Shown here piece after piece: positions 8,798-18,143 of a DNA stretch of 64,000 bases (the first letter of the stretch is position 1; each line of letters opens with the position of its first letter). Source of the stretch: Thioclava marina (GTDB taxonomy: Bacteria; Pseudomonadota; Alphaproteobacteria; Rhodobacterales; Rhodobacteraceae); the NCBI RefSeq assembly GCF_002020135.1, contig NZ_MPZS01000002.1, positions 496,001 through 560,000 of the forward strand, in the 5' to 3' direction. The translations under genes and the position numbers were made by a program. Under the pieces are notes generated by a model. The model was not told the origin of the DNA, made no database searches, and worked only from the letters and a program-made list of their open reading frames with translations.

Positions 8798-10363
8798 TCA
8801 GTTGGACGCGAAGGCGATCGCGCCGGCGCGGAAGTCGAGCACGTAGGGGATATGGCCGGGCTTGGGCGCCCATTCGACATCCTTGCGCATCGCCCAGCTC
8901 TCATAGGGGCGATAGAGCGGCAGAACCGGCGGATCCTGCTGGATGCGGTCCATCAGCTCGGCATAGGCGGCGCGGCGATCGGCGACATCCTTGGAGAAGC
9001 GGAACTTGTCCCAGGTCTTGCGATAGGCCTCGTCGGTGGTGAAGCGACCTTCCGATTCCGACGCCGCATCCGGAGCCCACATCACGCCGAACGAGCCGAA
9101 GGGGTCCGCGAAATACATCGGGTTCGACCAGTTGCGCGTCATCATGTCCTTGCTGTTGCCGGTCCATTTCTCGACGACGTTCACCTTGCCCTTGACGCCG
9201 ACCTGCGCCCACATCTCGGTGATCGCCTGCGCGGCCAGAAGGCCGTTGGTGTAATAGACCGCGTCGGTGTCATAGGTGATCTCGAACCCGTCATAACCGG
9301 CTTCCTTGAGCAGCTCGCGGGCCTTGCCGGGATTGTATTCGAAGGTCTTCAGCTCCGGCATGTAGAGATCGCCGTATTCCTTCATCGTGTGGGTCGAGGG
9401 CACGACGGCCTTGCCCATCCACAGCGCCTCGTTCAGCGCGTCGCGGTCGATCGCGAGGCTGAGCGCCTGACGGATGCGCGGGTCACGCAGCTTGGGATGG
9501 TTGGTGTTCATGATCATGACGTGGAACAGCGGCGTGACGCTGCCCGCGGCCTTGAGATTGGGATCGGCGTCGATCAGCGGCAGCTGGTCAGGCGCGACAT
9601 TGGTGATCATGTCGACTTCGCCGGTCTTGAGCGCGGTGATGCGCGAGGCGGTTTCCGGGATGTGGATCACGGTAACCTTCTCGAGCGGCGCCTTGTCGCC
9701 CCAGAAATTGTCGAAGCGGGTATAGACCACGCGCTCGCCCGGTTTGAACTCGCTGATCGCATAGGGGCCGGTGCCGACCGGCGCCATCGAGAAGGCCTCG
9801 TAATCGCTGTCCTCGGCCACGTTCGGATCGCCGGTCAGGGCTTTGGTGTAGTCTTCGGGGATGATCATGACCTGCTGCAGGTTCACGAGCGTCTCCCAAA
9901 GCGGCTCTTCGCGCTTCACGGTGATGCGGACGGTGTAATCGTCGACCTTCTCGGCCTTCTCGAAGTTGTTCAGACGGTCCTTCGAGCGCACCATGTAAGG
10001 CGGGAAGGTGGCCTGGTACATGCGGTTGAGCGAGAAGACGACGTCACCGGCGGTCATCGCTTCGCCGTTCTGGAAGGTCACGCCTTCGCGCAGCTTGAAT
10101 TCCATGACCTTGGGCGACACGAGATGCCATTCAGTCGCCAGACCCGGGCGCCATTCGCCGCCGATCTTTTCGTGATCCTTGTCGATCAGCGTGTCGAAGC
10201 TGTTGTAGTAGAACTGCGAGCCGACATTCGAGTGGTCGCGGCCAGGGTCGAGATACTTGGCGACGTTGGCAGCGCCGACCTTGAGTTCGCGGGCCTGGGC
10301 CCCCGTGACGCCGGCGGCGGCGAGGCCGGCGGCAAGAGCGGTGGAAATGAGCAGTCTGAGCAT
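8798..10363 (-). CDS. Family 5 (peptide/nickel-type) ABC substrate-binding protein
   Basis: A 521-aa periplasmic protein of the large SBP family 5. The signal peptide (MLRLLISTALAAGLAAAG) ends at AQA. Family landmarks include PGRDHSNVGSQFYYNSFDTL, the FKLREGVTFQNGEAMTAGDV region and RQALSLAIDRDALNEALW. ATG 10363 is chosen over an upstream GTG-like extension because the signal peptide begins there. Family members bind di- and oligopeptides, nickel, haem, glutathione or sugars; the phosphatases in the operon argue for something other than a plain peptide. Confidence 0.92.
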   Translation of the reverse strand: MLRLLISTALAAGLAAAGVTGAQARELKVGAANVAKYLDPGRDHSNVGSQFYYNSFDTLIDKDHEKIGGEWRPGLATEWHLVSPKVMEFKLREGVTFQNGEAMTAGDVVFSLNRMYQATFPPYMVRSKDRLNNFEKAEKVDDYTVRITVKREEPLWETLVNLQQVMIIPEDYTKALTGDPNVAEDSDYEAFSMAPVGTGPYAISEFKPGERVVYTRFDNFWGDKAPLEKVTVIHIPETASRITALKTGEVDMITNVAPDQLPLIDADPNLKAAGSVTPLFHVMIMNTNHPKLRDPRIRQALSLAIDRDALNEALWMGKAVVPSTHTMKEYGDLYMPELKTFEYNPGKARELLKEAGYDGFEITYDTDAVYYTNGLLAAQAITEMWAQVGVKGKVNVVEKWTGNSKDMMTRNWSNPMYFADPFGSFGVMWAPDAASESEGRFTTDEAYRKTWDKFRFSKDVADRRAAYAELMDRIQQDPPVLPLYRPYESWAMRKDVEWAPKPGHIPYVLDFRAGAIAFASN

Positions 10364-10421
10364 GGGTGTCTCCGTTGCAGGGTTTGGCGGGCGCTTTGGC
10401 CTTCTGGTCTTGTTGCGGGGT

Positions 10422-11303
10422 TCAGCGTGCGCGCAGGCGCACATCGACACTGTCGCGCAGCCAGTCACCGACCACCTGGACGGCGAAGGTCAGCAGCACG
10501 ATCAGCAAGGCGGGGACGATGACGATCCAGGGGGCGGTCGGCATGTAGTCGCGGCCGATGCCGACCATCGAGCCAAGCGTCGCGGTCGGGGGCTGCACGC
10601 CGAGGCCGAGGAAGGACAGCGTGCTCTCGAGCAGCACGATATTGGACAGCGACAGCGTGAACTGGACCACCAGCGGCGAGACGATATTGGGCAGCAGATG
10701 GGTGAAGGCGATGCGCCGCGGTCCGGCGCCCGCGGCACGGGCGGCCTCGATGAACGGCAGGTGCATCAGGCGGCGCACGTCGCCGCGCACGATGCGGGCG
10801 TATTGCTCCCAGCCGGCAAGGCCCAGCACAATCACCATCACCTGAAGCGAGCTGCCGAAGATCGCCAGCGTGAACAGCGCGATCAGCGTGAAAGGCACCG
10901 CGATCTGGGTGTCGACAGCCGACATTATGACGGCATCGGTGCGTCCGCCGACCACGCCGGCAAGCAATCCCAACAGCCCGCCAAAGAGCAGACCCAGCAG
11001 CGCGCCAAGGATCGCCAGCATCAGCGTCAGCCGCAATCCGTGCAGGCTGCGCGACAGGATATCGCGCCCCAGCTCGTCCGTGCCCAGCGGATAGGCCGGA
11101 TTGGCACGCTCGAACCCGATCGGCGGACGCAAACGGGCCAGAAGGCTCTGCGCATCGGGATCATGCGGCGCGACAAGCGGGCCGAGAAAGGCCATGACGA
11201 GCAGGGCGAGCCCGACCGCGAACGCGATCTTCTGGATCGTGTTCGTATCGGTCCACATGCGGCGCAGGGCCGAAGACGCGGGAATGTTGAGGGCCATGCT
11301 CAT
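10422..11303 (-). CDS. Dipeptide-type ABC permease (DppC-like)
   Basis: A 293-aa inner-membrane permease. It has the DppC pattern of a first membrane helix, a periplasmic loop with HDPDAQSLLARLRPP and YPLGTDELGRDILSR, then the EAARAAGAGPRRIAFTHLLPN coupling motif and a final LSFLGLGVQPP segment. ATG 11303 is taken as the start because AAGGGG lies about 8 bases upstream and the extra N-terminal codons upstream are not conserved in character. It pairs with the DppB-like protein encoded just upstream. Confidence 0.92.
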   Translation of the reverse strand: MSMALNIPASSALRRMWTDTNTIQKIAFAVGLALLVMAFLGPLVAPHDPDAQSLLARLRPPIGFERANPAYPLGTDELGRDILSRSLHGLRLTLMLAILGALLGLLFGGLLGLLAGVVGGRTDAVIMSAVDTQIAVPFTLIALFTLAIFGSSLQVMVIVLGLAGWEQYARIVRGDVRRLMHLPFIEAARAAGAGPRRIAFTHLLPNIVSPLVVQFTLSLSNIVLLESTLSFLGLGVQPPTATLGSMVGIGRDYMPTAPWIVIVPALLIVLLTFAVQVVGDWLRDSVDVRLRAR

Positions 11304-11307
11304 CGGA

Positions 11308-12237
11308 TCACCCCTTGAGTTGATGGCGAAGACGCGGATCGGCCCAGGCATAGGCAAGGTCGATGGCGGCATTGATGACGATTACGGCGATGGCGACGGT
11401 GATGACCCCGAACTGGAGCACCGGGTAGTCGCGCCGGATCGCCGAGGAGACGAGCAGGTCGCCGATACCGGGCCAGGCGAAGATTGATTCCACCACCACG
11501 GACCCCGAGGCGGCGAGCCCGGCGATCTGAAGACCGATCACCGACAGAAGGGTGATCGAGGCGTTACGCAATCCGTGGCGCAAGATCACCGCGCGCTCGG
11601 GCAGACCTTTGGCGCGGGCGGTGCGCATGAAGTCCTGCCCCAGCACATCGAGCATGGCGTTGCGTGTGAAGCGCGTCAGTGCGGCGATCAGCACCCCCGA
11701 CATCGCCAGCGTCGGCATGATGAAATGCAGCGGCGTTCCATTGCCGACAACGGGCAACCAATTCAGCCAGTAGGCGAAGACCAGCACCATCACCACGGCG
11801 AGGATGAAATTCGGGACCGCGTAGCCCAGGAAGGCCACAACCATCGCCGCGCTGCCCAGCCAGTGCTTGCGCCAGATCGCGGCGATCACTCCCAGCGGAA
11901 GCGCCACGACGAGGGTGAGCCCGATCGCCGACAAGAGCAGCTGCGCCGAGGGCCACAAGCGCTCCACCACGATCTGGATCACGGGCCGACGCTCGATGAA
12001 GGACAGACCGAAATTCCCGTCGAGGAAGGCGCGCAGAAAGGCGAGATACTGGTCCCAGATCGAGCGGTCGAGTTCGTAATATCGGATCAGGATCTCGCGG
12101 TCCCGCTGGGTCATGCCCTCGCCTGCGAGGAAATCGATGGCGTTTCCTGACAGGCGCGTGGCGAAGAACACAAGTGTGACGATGACGAAGAAGGTCAGCG
12201 CCATCCGGACGAGCGTCCGCAGGGTATAGGTCAACAT
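11308..12237 (-). CDS. Dipeptide-type ABC permease (DppB-like)
   Basis: A 309-aa inner-membrane permease with the N-terminal LVRMALTFFVIVTLVFFATRLSG helix, a periplasmic loop containing LDRSIWDQYLAFLRAFLDGNFG, and the RTARAKGLPERAVILRHGLRN coupling loop followed by VVVESIFAWPGIGDLL, all typical of DppB. It overlaps the HAD gene by 7 bases and precedes the DppC-like gene by 4. Confidence 0.93.
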   Translation of the reverse strand: MLTYTLRTLVRMALTFFVIVTLVFFATRLSGNAIDFLAGEGMTQRDREILIRYYELDRSIWDQYLAFLRAFLDGNFGLSFIERRPVIQIVVERLWPSAQLLLSAIGLTLVVALPLGVIAAIWRKHWLGSAAMVVAFLGYAVPNFILAVVMVLVFAYWLNWLPVVGNGTPLHFIMPTLAMSGVLIAALTRFTRNAMLDVLGQDFMRTARAKGLPERAVILRHGLRNASITLLSVIGLQIAGLAASGSVVVESIFAWPGIGDLLVSSAIRRDYPVLQFGVITVAIAVIVINAAIDLAYAWADPRLRHQLKG

Positions 12238-12992
12238 GTGACGATCTCCTGGGCGAGGGTCACGCCGCCCGGGCGGGCGAGCAGAACGAACTCGACCCCG
12301 GCAGCGGCGGCGGCACGGCCGTCTGTTTCGGGCGTATCCCCAAGAAATACCGCCGCGCCCGGCGCAACCCCCGCGCGCGACAGCGCCGCGTGGACCAGAT
12401 CGGGCGCGGGCTTGGCGAGGCTCGAGGCGGTGGCGGCGGGTACCGCGGCGCGCGCGGCAGCCCAGAGCGCGCCGGTCTCGGGCTGTGGCGTGCCGTCAGG
12501 GCCGGGGTGGAAGGTATCGGCATTGCTCAGCAGCACGGGCAGGCCGCGCGCGGCCATCGCGGTAAGCTGCGTCAGATCGGCGAAACTGAAGCCGGTGTCG
12601 CGCGCCAGGAGCACCAGCTCGGGTTGGGTCCGGTCGGGCACCAGCCCCAGTTTGCGCGCCAGCGCCACGAGCGGCGGTGCGGCGAAGAGGGCGACACGGG
12701 CGCCCGGTCGGCGGCGCTGCAGATTGCGGAGCGTTTCCTCGCCCGCCAGCACCATCCGCTCTGCCGACACCGTAAGCCCCATCCGGCCGAGCCGGGCCGA
12801 GAGGTGCTCGGCGGTGTCGGTGGAGTTGTTCGAAACGACCCAAAGCCGCTCGCCGCACCGCTCGATCAGCTCGGGCACGCCCGGCAACACCCGGTCTCCG
12901 GCGATCAGACAGCCATCGAGATCGGCCAGGACCGCGGCACGTTCGGGGAGCGGTCCTGACAGGAACTCGGACAGTCCGATAGGCTGGGTCAT
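12231..12992 (-). CDS. HAD-superfamily phosphatase (NagD/PGP-like)
   Basis: A 253-aa hydrolase of the HAD IIA (NagD-like) class. The nucleophile motif is DLDG (Asp24, Asp26), followed by GDRVLPG, the second motif WVVSNNSTDTAEHL, the Lys in KPAPDL and the third motif FLGDTPETDG. Enzymes of this group act on small phosphorylated metabolites such as phosphoglycolate, glycerol phosphate or pyridoxal phosphate. It is the first gene of the importer operon and overlaps the permease. ATG 12992 is used because a GAGAGGA site precedes it; a TTG two codons upstream is less likely. Confidence 0.85.
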   Translation of the reverse strand: MTQPIGLSEFLSGPLPERAAVLADLDGCLIAGDRVLPGVPELIERCGERLWVVSNNSTDTAEHLSARLGRMGLTVSAERMVLAGEETLRNLQRRRPGARVALFAAPPLVALARKLGLVPDRTQPELVLLARDTGFSFADLTQLTAMAARGLPVLLSNADTFHPGPDGTPQPETGALWAAARAAVPAATASSLAKPAPDLVHAALSRAGVAPGAAVFLGDTPETDGRAAAAAGVEFVLLARPGGVTLAQEIVTC

Positions 12993-13116
12993 GGGCAAAT
13001 CCTCTCCGTTCGGGGCCCCGGCCCCGTTGATGCGCTGTGCGACTGTTCATGCGGTGATGGGGCGGCGCCCCGGACTGCTCACGGTTTGACGAGTCTCTGT
13101 GACGGAGATGTTACAT

Positions 13117-13131
13117 CTGCAAGCTAAGCAG
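13117..13131 (+). promoter_or_regulatory. Candidate LysR-type binding site
   Basis: CTGC-N7-GCAG (13117-13131) is a LysR-box-like palindrome in the 146-bp divergent region, ending 7 bases before the LysR ATG. Its position fits autoregulation. A second short repeat (TCTC/GAGA) lies just upstream. Confidence 0.35.
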
Positions 13132-13138
13132 TCGGACG

Positions 13139-14080
13139 ATGAAAGCTTCGGTTGGATCCTTGGCGAGCGCCCTGTCGCTCTCGCGCCTGCGCTCGGTGAC
13201 TGCGGTCGCCGAGGAGGGCTCTTTTTCGGCCGCCGCTCGCCAACTGGGGGTGTCGCATTCCGCGGTCGCGCAGCAGATTCGCGATCTCGAGACCGCCTTC
13301 GGCGTGCGGCTGTTCGACAGGTTCAACGGAACCCTCTGCGCGACACCGCTTTGCGCGCAGCTTTGCGACATCGGCGCCCGGATGCGCGAGGCCGAGCATG
13401 ATGCACTGCGAATCCTCGAGCGCCGTGGTCCGACCGGCAAGCGCAGGCTGCGTGTCGGTCTGGGAAATTCCATGCCGGGGATCGCGATCGTCAACCAGCT
13501 CCTGCGCCAGCATCCCTCGCTGACGGTCTCGGTCGAGAGCGGTTCGCACCAGGACATCCTTGCGGCATTGCTGCGCCGCGAGGTGGATGTCGCGGTATTG
13601 CCTGACCTTCCAAAGGACGGCCGGTTCCGCACTGCGCGCGTGCTGTCGCAAGAGGTGGTCGGCATCGTTTCCGCCGATAGCCCCACCGGATTGCGCGACG
13701 AGGTCAGCCTGGAGGAATTGGCGCAACTGCCGCTGATCTTCCGCTCGCAAGGGTCTTCGACGCAGAAGGTCGTCGATCGCGCCTTCCGTGCGGCCGGCCT
13801 TTCACCCGAGCCGCAACTGATCGCCGATACCCGCGACGCCGTCTACGAGGCGGTGGCCCTGGGGATCGGGATCGGCTTCATGTGGCGCTTTGGCACCTAC
13901 CGCACCGATACCGTGCGTCGGCTTTTGATCCGCGAAATCCGCTCGACGGTGGACGAGGTCGTATTCGCCCTCAAGGACGAAAGAAACGAGTTGATCGAGC
14001 TGTTCTTCAACGCCGCGAGCCAGATCGACCCTGCGAGAGCAGCCGGCCCGGACGCCGCCCAAGATCAGCGTCCCCGTTGA
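13139..14080 (+). CDS. LysR-family transcriptional regulator
   Basis: A 313-aa regulator. The N-terminal winged helix-turn-helix is clear (LRSVTAVAEEGSFSAAARQLGVSHSAVAQQIRDLE), followed by the linker helix and a periplasmic-binding-like effector domain (RRLRVGLGNSMPGIAIVN onward). It is transcribed divergently from the HAD/dipeptide-importer operon, the usual arrangement for a LysR regulator and its target, so it probably controls uptake of that substrate. The ribosome site is weak. Confidence 0.9.
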   Translation: MKASVGSLASALSLSRLRSVTAVAEEGSFSAAARQLGVSHSAVAQQIRDLETAFGVRLFDRFNGTLCATPLCAQLCDIGARMREAEHDALRILERRGPTGKRRLRVGLGNSMPGIAIVNQLLRQHPSLTVSVESGSHQDILAALLRREVDVAVLPDLPKDGRFRTARVLSQEVVGIVSADSPTGLRDEVSLEELAQLPLIFRSQGSSTQKVVDRAFRAAGLSPEPQLIADTRDAVYEAVALGIGIGFMWRFGTYRTDTVRRLLIREIRSTVDEVVFALKDERNELIELFFNAASQIDPARAAGPDAAQDQRPR

Positions 14081-14218
14081 GCGCGGCCGGGCCGTTCGGC
14101 TCATCGCGCATAGGGACCTTTGCGAGCGTCTTGGGCGGGATCTTGCGATCGGGTTTCTCTTCGGCCGCCGGGAAATCCTTTCCGCCGCCAAATCTTGGAG
14201 TTCGCGAGCCGGGGAGGT

Positions 14219-15166
14219 CTAGAACCGCTCCACTCTGCATTTGGCAAACAAGGCCTCGGTCTCGGCCCGACCGAGCAGCGCGGTTCCCTCCGTGCCGACT
14301 GTCGCCGCGGCAGCCGCCACGCCCCATTTCAGCGCCTCTTCCGGCGTCTCTCCTTGCGCGAGCGAGAAGGTAAAGGCGCCGACCAGCGCGTCCCCGGCAC
14401 CGATCTTGCTGCGCACCGGCACCTGCGGAGCGTGGCAGAAGACCTGCCGGTCGCCCGCGACCATCGCCGAACCTTGCGCACCATGCCCCGAAACCACGAT
14501 CCGCGCGACGCCGCGGGCAACAAGTTCGCGGCAATAGGCCAGATTGTCAGCCACCGAGCGCATCGAGCGGCCCATCGCTTTTTCCATCTCGCTTCGGTCG
14601 AGCCGCAGAACACCCAGCGGCGCCGTGGGTGCCGAGATCAGGTGCAGCAACGGCGCCTTGGAGGTGTCGACGATCAATCTCGCGTGCCTTTGCGCAACAA
14701 GCGCCTGCACTTTTTGCGGAAAATCGTCGGGAAGCCCCTTGGGGACACCACCGCTGAGCACGACGAAGCCGTTCTCGGGAACGGCCTCGGATATCCGTTC
14801 GAGGATTGTCTGCGCTTCGCTCTCGCTCACCGGTCCGCCCGGCACGGTAAAGCGGAACTGTTCACCTGAAGCAGCGTCGGTGACCGCGAGGCTGTGTCCC
14901 GTTTCGCCGGCCACCCGGCACGCCTCGACAGGGACACCCTCAGCCGCCAGCAATGACAGAAGTCGATCGCCCATCGCGCCCCCGACCACGACAAGCGCCC
15001 GCACGCCTCCGCCGAGCCGCGAAATCGCGCGCGCGACATTGACCCCGCCGCCACCCGGATCGATCCGCGGCTCCGCGCAATAGAGCTTCGGCCCGGCCTC
15101 GACATGGTCGGTGGAGGTTGCAAAATCGACCGCCGGTTTGAGGGTGATTGTCAGAATGTCAGGCAT
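14219..15166 (-). CDS. pfkB: 6-phosphofructokinase, PfkB family
   Basis: A 315-aa sugar kinase of the PfkB (ribokinase-like) family. The N-terminal ITLKPAVDFATSTD, the GGGGVNVARAISRLGG motif, SGEQFRF and the C-terminal catalytic KIGAGDALVGAF match E. coli Pfk-2 closely by eye, more so than 1-phosphofructokinase. It would phosphorylate fructose 6-phosphate, though tagatose 6-phosphate is possible. It lies downstream of the metallo-beta-lactamase gene but is separated by 459 bases, so it is probably its own unit. Confidence 0.85.
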   Translation of the reverse strand: MPDILTITLKPAVDFATSTDHVEAGPKLYCAEPRIDPGGGGVNVARAISRLGGGVRALVVVGGAMGDRLLSLLAAEGVPVEACRVAGETGHSLAVTDAASGEQFRFTVPGGPVSESEAQTILERISEAVPENGFVVLSGGVPKGLPDDFPQKVQALVAQRHARLIVDTSKAPLLHLISAPTAPLGVLRLDRSEMEKAMGRSMRSVADNLAYCRELVARGVARIVVSGHGAQGSAMVAGDRQVFCHAPQVPVRSKIGAGDALVGAFTFSLAQGETPEEALKWGVAAAAATVGTEGTALLGRAETEALFAKCRVERF

Positions 15167-15625
15167 GCCCCCTCCCCCGGTTCAGATGATGGTAACGATG
15201 CAGGGCAAACCCGCTCCTGAGACGACGCCCAACGTCCCTGGATGCCCCATGATTGCCCCGCGCACTGCAAGCCCGCAAGCCTTTCAGCCTATCCGCGAAG
15301 CTCACGGTTACTGCCGAAGCCTATCACGCCCGCGGAACTGCCGCGCCACAAAGCCCCCATCCGTCGCTTGGCAAGTCGCAATGCCGACGAGGGCCCCGAC
15401 CTCGCGCAGGTTCTGCCTTCCATACGTGCGTGCTCTTGGGCGCCACGCGCGCAAGATCGTCGACAAACGCTGCTGCGACGTGAGTTTGATCGCGGAAGCA
15501 GCCTCAGACCGAATTCAAAATGAAAGGGAAAGACCGGCCGCGCGGTGCTAGCCGCATCGGGCGCGATTGCGGCCCTCATCCGAATGTCCGGCGGAGACGG
15601 GCCTAAAGATCCGTTCGGCCCGATC
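15167..15625. other. Intergenic region with terminator-like stem
   Basis: 459 bases between pfkB and the hydrolase gene. CGGGCC (15598-15603) and GGCCCG (15617-15622) form a 6-bp stem just after the hydrolase stop and may end that operon. No coding sequence is convincing in the rest. Confidence 0.4.
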
Positions 15626-16354
15626 TCACGCTTGTTTCTCGCGCAGCCACTCTGTGATGAGGTCGTGCAGGCGCTCGCCTGAAAAGGAGGGAAAGTGCCC
15701 GCCATGCACGACGCGCACCGGCAGCCGAAGAAGACGCTCCATAGACCGCATGTAATCGGCCGCATCTGCGTGATAAGTGTCCTCGATGAGCGGCCCGTCA
15801 TAGACGATGTCACCCGAGATCAGGATACCGGTCGCCGCTTCCCAGAGCGCAATACCGCCGGGGCTGTGACCGGGCGTATGGATCACCTCGAAATGCCTGT
15901 CGCCCAGGTCGATGATGTCGCCATCGACGAGCAGCCGCGTCGCGGGCGCCCCTTTCACTGCATAGGTCGTCGACCTGTAGGGCACGTCCGGAAGCGCGTC
16001 GAAGATCTCGTCGGTGACATAGGGATCGGCCAGGGTGCTCGCGCGGGTCGGATGCGCCAGGATCTCGGCCTCCGCCTCGTGGCAAAGCCTGCAGGGGAAT
16101 TCGTGGTGACAGCCGATATGATCGAAATGGGTGTGGCTCGCCACAGCGTCGAGCGGACGTTCGCTGACCAGCGGGACCCATTCGCGCAGCGACACCACCC
16201 CCATGCCGCTATCGACCATCAGATCACGATCGCGCCCGCGCACATGCCAGATGTTGCAGCGGTAAAACTCCTGAATCCACGGCTCGTCGATCCAGGTGAT
16301 CCCGTCCCCGACATGGCGCTGCCGATACCAGTCCTTCGGAGGGATAGGGTTCAT
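15626..16354 (-). CDS. Metallo-beta-lactamase-fold hydrolase
   Basis: A 242-aa protein with the metal-binding motif HTHFDH (His74, His76, Asp78, His79), HTPGHSPGG and SGDIVYDGPL, and a late His in VVHGGHF. The family includes lactonases, thioesterases and glyoxalase-II-like enzymes; this one is not assigned. Its ATG overlaps the stop of the importer ATPase gene (ATGA at 16351-16354), so it is translated as part of the polyamine-type importer operon and probably acts on the imported compound. Confidence 0.85.
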   Translation of the reverse strand: MNPIPPKDWYRQRHVGDGITWIDEPWIQEFYRCNIWHVRGRDRDLMVDSGMGVVSLREWVPLVSERPLDAVASHTHFDHIGCHHEFPCRLCHEAEAEILAHPTRASTLADPYVTDEIFDALPDVPYRSTTYAVKGAPATRLLVDGDIIDLGDRHFEVIHTPGHSPGGIALWEAATGILISGDIVYDGPLIEDTYHADAADYMRSMERLLRLPVRVVHGGHFPSFSGERLHDLITEWLREKQA

Positions 16355-17376
16355 CGGCCATCCTCCGAGAGCAGCACAGGATCCCGCCCGAAAAGCTCGA
16401 CCTCCGCTCCCGGCGCGGGATGCGCGCCCTGCGGCAGATTCACCGTCAGGGTCAGATCGGGCGCGTTGAGCGGGACGAAATGACAGCGATGATGGGTTCC
16501 GAAGAACGCGGCTTCCTGCAATCGTGCGCGCCCAAGACTGAAGCTGCCTTCGAACCCGATATTCTCCGGCCTCAGACACAAGAGACCTTCGCCGAGATCG
16601 AGCGGCAGCGGACCGAGCGGCGAGACCGAATTGCCGCCGTCTCGGCGCACCGGGATGCGGTTCATCTCGCCCATGAAATCGGCAGAAAACAGCGTGCGCG
16701 GGCGCAGGTAGACATCCTCGGGCGTTCCGAAATGTTCGATATGGCCGCGATTCATCACCACGATCCGATCGGCGATCGCCATCGCCTCCTCCTGATCATG
16801 CGTCACATGGATGAAAGTCGTGCCGACCTTGCGCTGGATATTCTTGAGTTCGTCCTGCATCTGGCGGCGCAGTTTCAGATCGAGCGCGCCGAGAGGCTCG
16901 TCGAGCAAGAGCACATCCGGCTCCACCGCAAGCGCCCGGGCAAGTGCCACCCGCTGTCTCTGTCCGCCTGAAAGCGCATGTGGTTTGCGCGCGGCGAACG
17001 CCGAAAGCCCGACCATCTCGAGCATCTCGAGCGCCCGGTCATGACGCGCTTTACGCCCGACGCCGCGCATTCTCAGGCCGAAGGCTACGTTGTCGCGCAG
17101 GTTCATATGCGGGAAAAGTGCGTAGTCCTGAAACATCGTGGTGGTCGGGCGATCCTTGGGCGCGACACGTGTCATATCGCGACCACCAATCACGATCTCG
17201 CCCTCCGACGGCGTCAGAAATCCTCCGATGATCGACAGAAGCGTGGTCTTGCCGCAGCCGGAGGGGCCCAGAAGCACGATGAATTCTCCCGCCGCGATCT
17301 CGAGATCAATTCCTTCGAGCGCCGTGAAACTCTGGAACCTGTGACTGACGGAACGGATCTGCACCTCGGCGGTCAT
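16351..17376 (-). CDS. Polyamine-type (PotA-like) ABC ATPase, transporter 1
   Basis: A 341-aa ATPase with Walker A GPSGCGKT (residues 37-44), Q-loop FQDYALFPHM, signature LSGGQRQR, Walker B LLLDEPLGALD and switch HVTHDQEEA. A C-terminal TOBE-like regulatory domain follows (LCLRPENIGFEGS). It overlaps the PotC-like permease gene by ATGA. The substrate is likely a polyamine or related cation, as for the PotABCD/PotFGHI group. Confidence 0.92.
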   Translation of the reverse strand: MTAEVQIRSVSHRFQSFTALEGIDLEIAAGEFIVLLGPSGCGKTTLLSIIGGFLTPSEGEIVIGGRDMTRVAPKDRPTTTMFQDYALFPHMNLRDNVAFGLRMRGVGRKARHDRALEMLEMVGLSAFAARKPHALSGGQRQRVALARALAVEPDVLLLDEPLGALDLKLRRQMQDELKNIQRKVGTTFIHVTHDQEEAMAIADRIVVMNRGHIEHFGTPEDVYLRPRTLFSADFMGEMNRIPVRRDGGNSVSPLGPLPLDLGEGLLCLRPENIGFEGSFSLGRARLQEAAFFGTHHRCHFVPLNAPDLTLTVNLPQGAHPAPGAEVELFGRDPVLLSEDGR

Positions 17377-18143
17377 TTGGACCCCTTTCGGAAAAGCGTA
17401 AGTTCGAGCGTCACGACGACAGCTACAGAGACAAGGAACACGAGTGAGCCCACCGCGTTCGTCGCGGGCGAAAGGCCCGAGCGCAGCATCGACCAGATCT
17501 CGACCGGCAGCGTCACGTCGAAACGCGTCAGCAGGAAGGCGATGATGAACTCATCCCAGCTGAAGGTGAACGACAGAAAGAAGGCGGCAGCCAGCGAGGG
17601 GGCAAGCATTGGCGCTGCGATATGCCAGAGCACCTGCCACTCCCGCGCGCCCAGATCGCGGGCGGCCTGAAGCGCGCTTTTCTGGTGCTCCCCGATCGCG
17701 GCATAGACGATCGCGAAGCAAAGCGGCAGGTTGATCACCACATGACCGATCCCGGTGGCCAGAAGCGAAGGCCGGATGCCCACCTGGTTGAACATCTGCA
17801 AGAGCCCCAGCCCGATGATCAGGTAGCTTACCGTCATCGGCGCGATCAAAAGCCCGCGCATCAGCGCGCTGCCCGGCAGAACCGTCCGCGCCAGACCCGA
17901 GGCGGCCAGAAAACCCAGCGTGACCGCCACCAGAGACGACAGGACGGCAACCATCAACGAATTGACGAGCGCTTCCATCAGGTCGCGGTCGGCGAGGATC
18001 TTGGCATACCATTTCAGCGTCGCGCCCTTGAAGGGCGGAACGGGCAACCGGCCGTCCTGAAACGAGAAGATGACCAACACGACGACGGGAAGCAGGATGA
18101 AGGTGAAGATCGCGCCGAGATAGACCCAGGAGAGCGTGCGCAT
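17373..18143 (-). CDS. PotC-like ABC permease, transporter 1
   Basis: A 256-aa inner-membrane permease with six predicted helices. The coupling motif is QAARDLGAREWQVLWHIAAPML, and FTFSWDEFIIAFLLTRFDVTLP is the family's late conserved segment. It shares TGATG with the PotB-like gene upstream and ATGA with the ATPase gene downstream. Confidence 0.92.
   Translation of the reverse strand: MRTLSWVYLGAIFTFILLPVVVLVIFSFQDGRLPVPPFKGATLKWYAKILADRDLMEALVNSLMVAVLSSLVAVTLGFLAASGLARTVLPGSALMRGLLIAPMTVSYLIIGLGLLQMFNQVGIRPSLLATGIGHVVINLPLCFAIVYAAIGEHQKSALQAARDLGAREWQVLWHIAAPMLAPSLAAAFFLSFTFSWDEFIIAFLLTRFDVTLPVEIWSMLRSGLSPATNAVGSLVFLVSVAVVVTLELTLFRKGSK

Noticed and set aside
7205-10522. 1105-codon plus-strand open frame
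   Set aside because: It is antisense to the importer operon; its composition is a shadow of high-GC genes on the other strand and shows no family motif.
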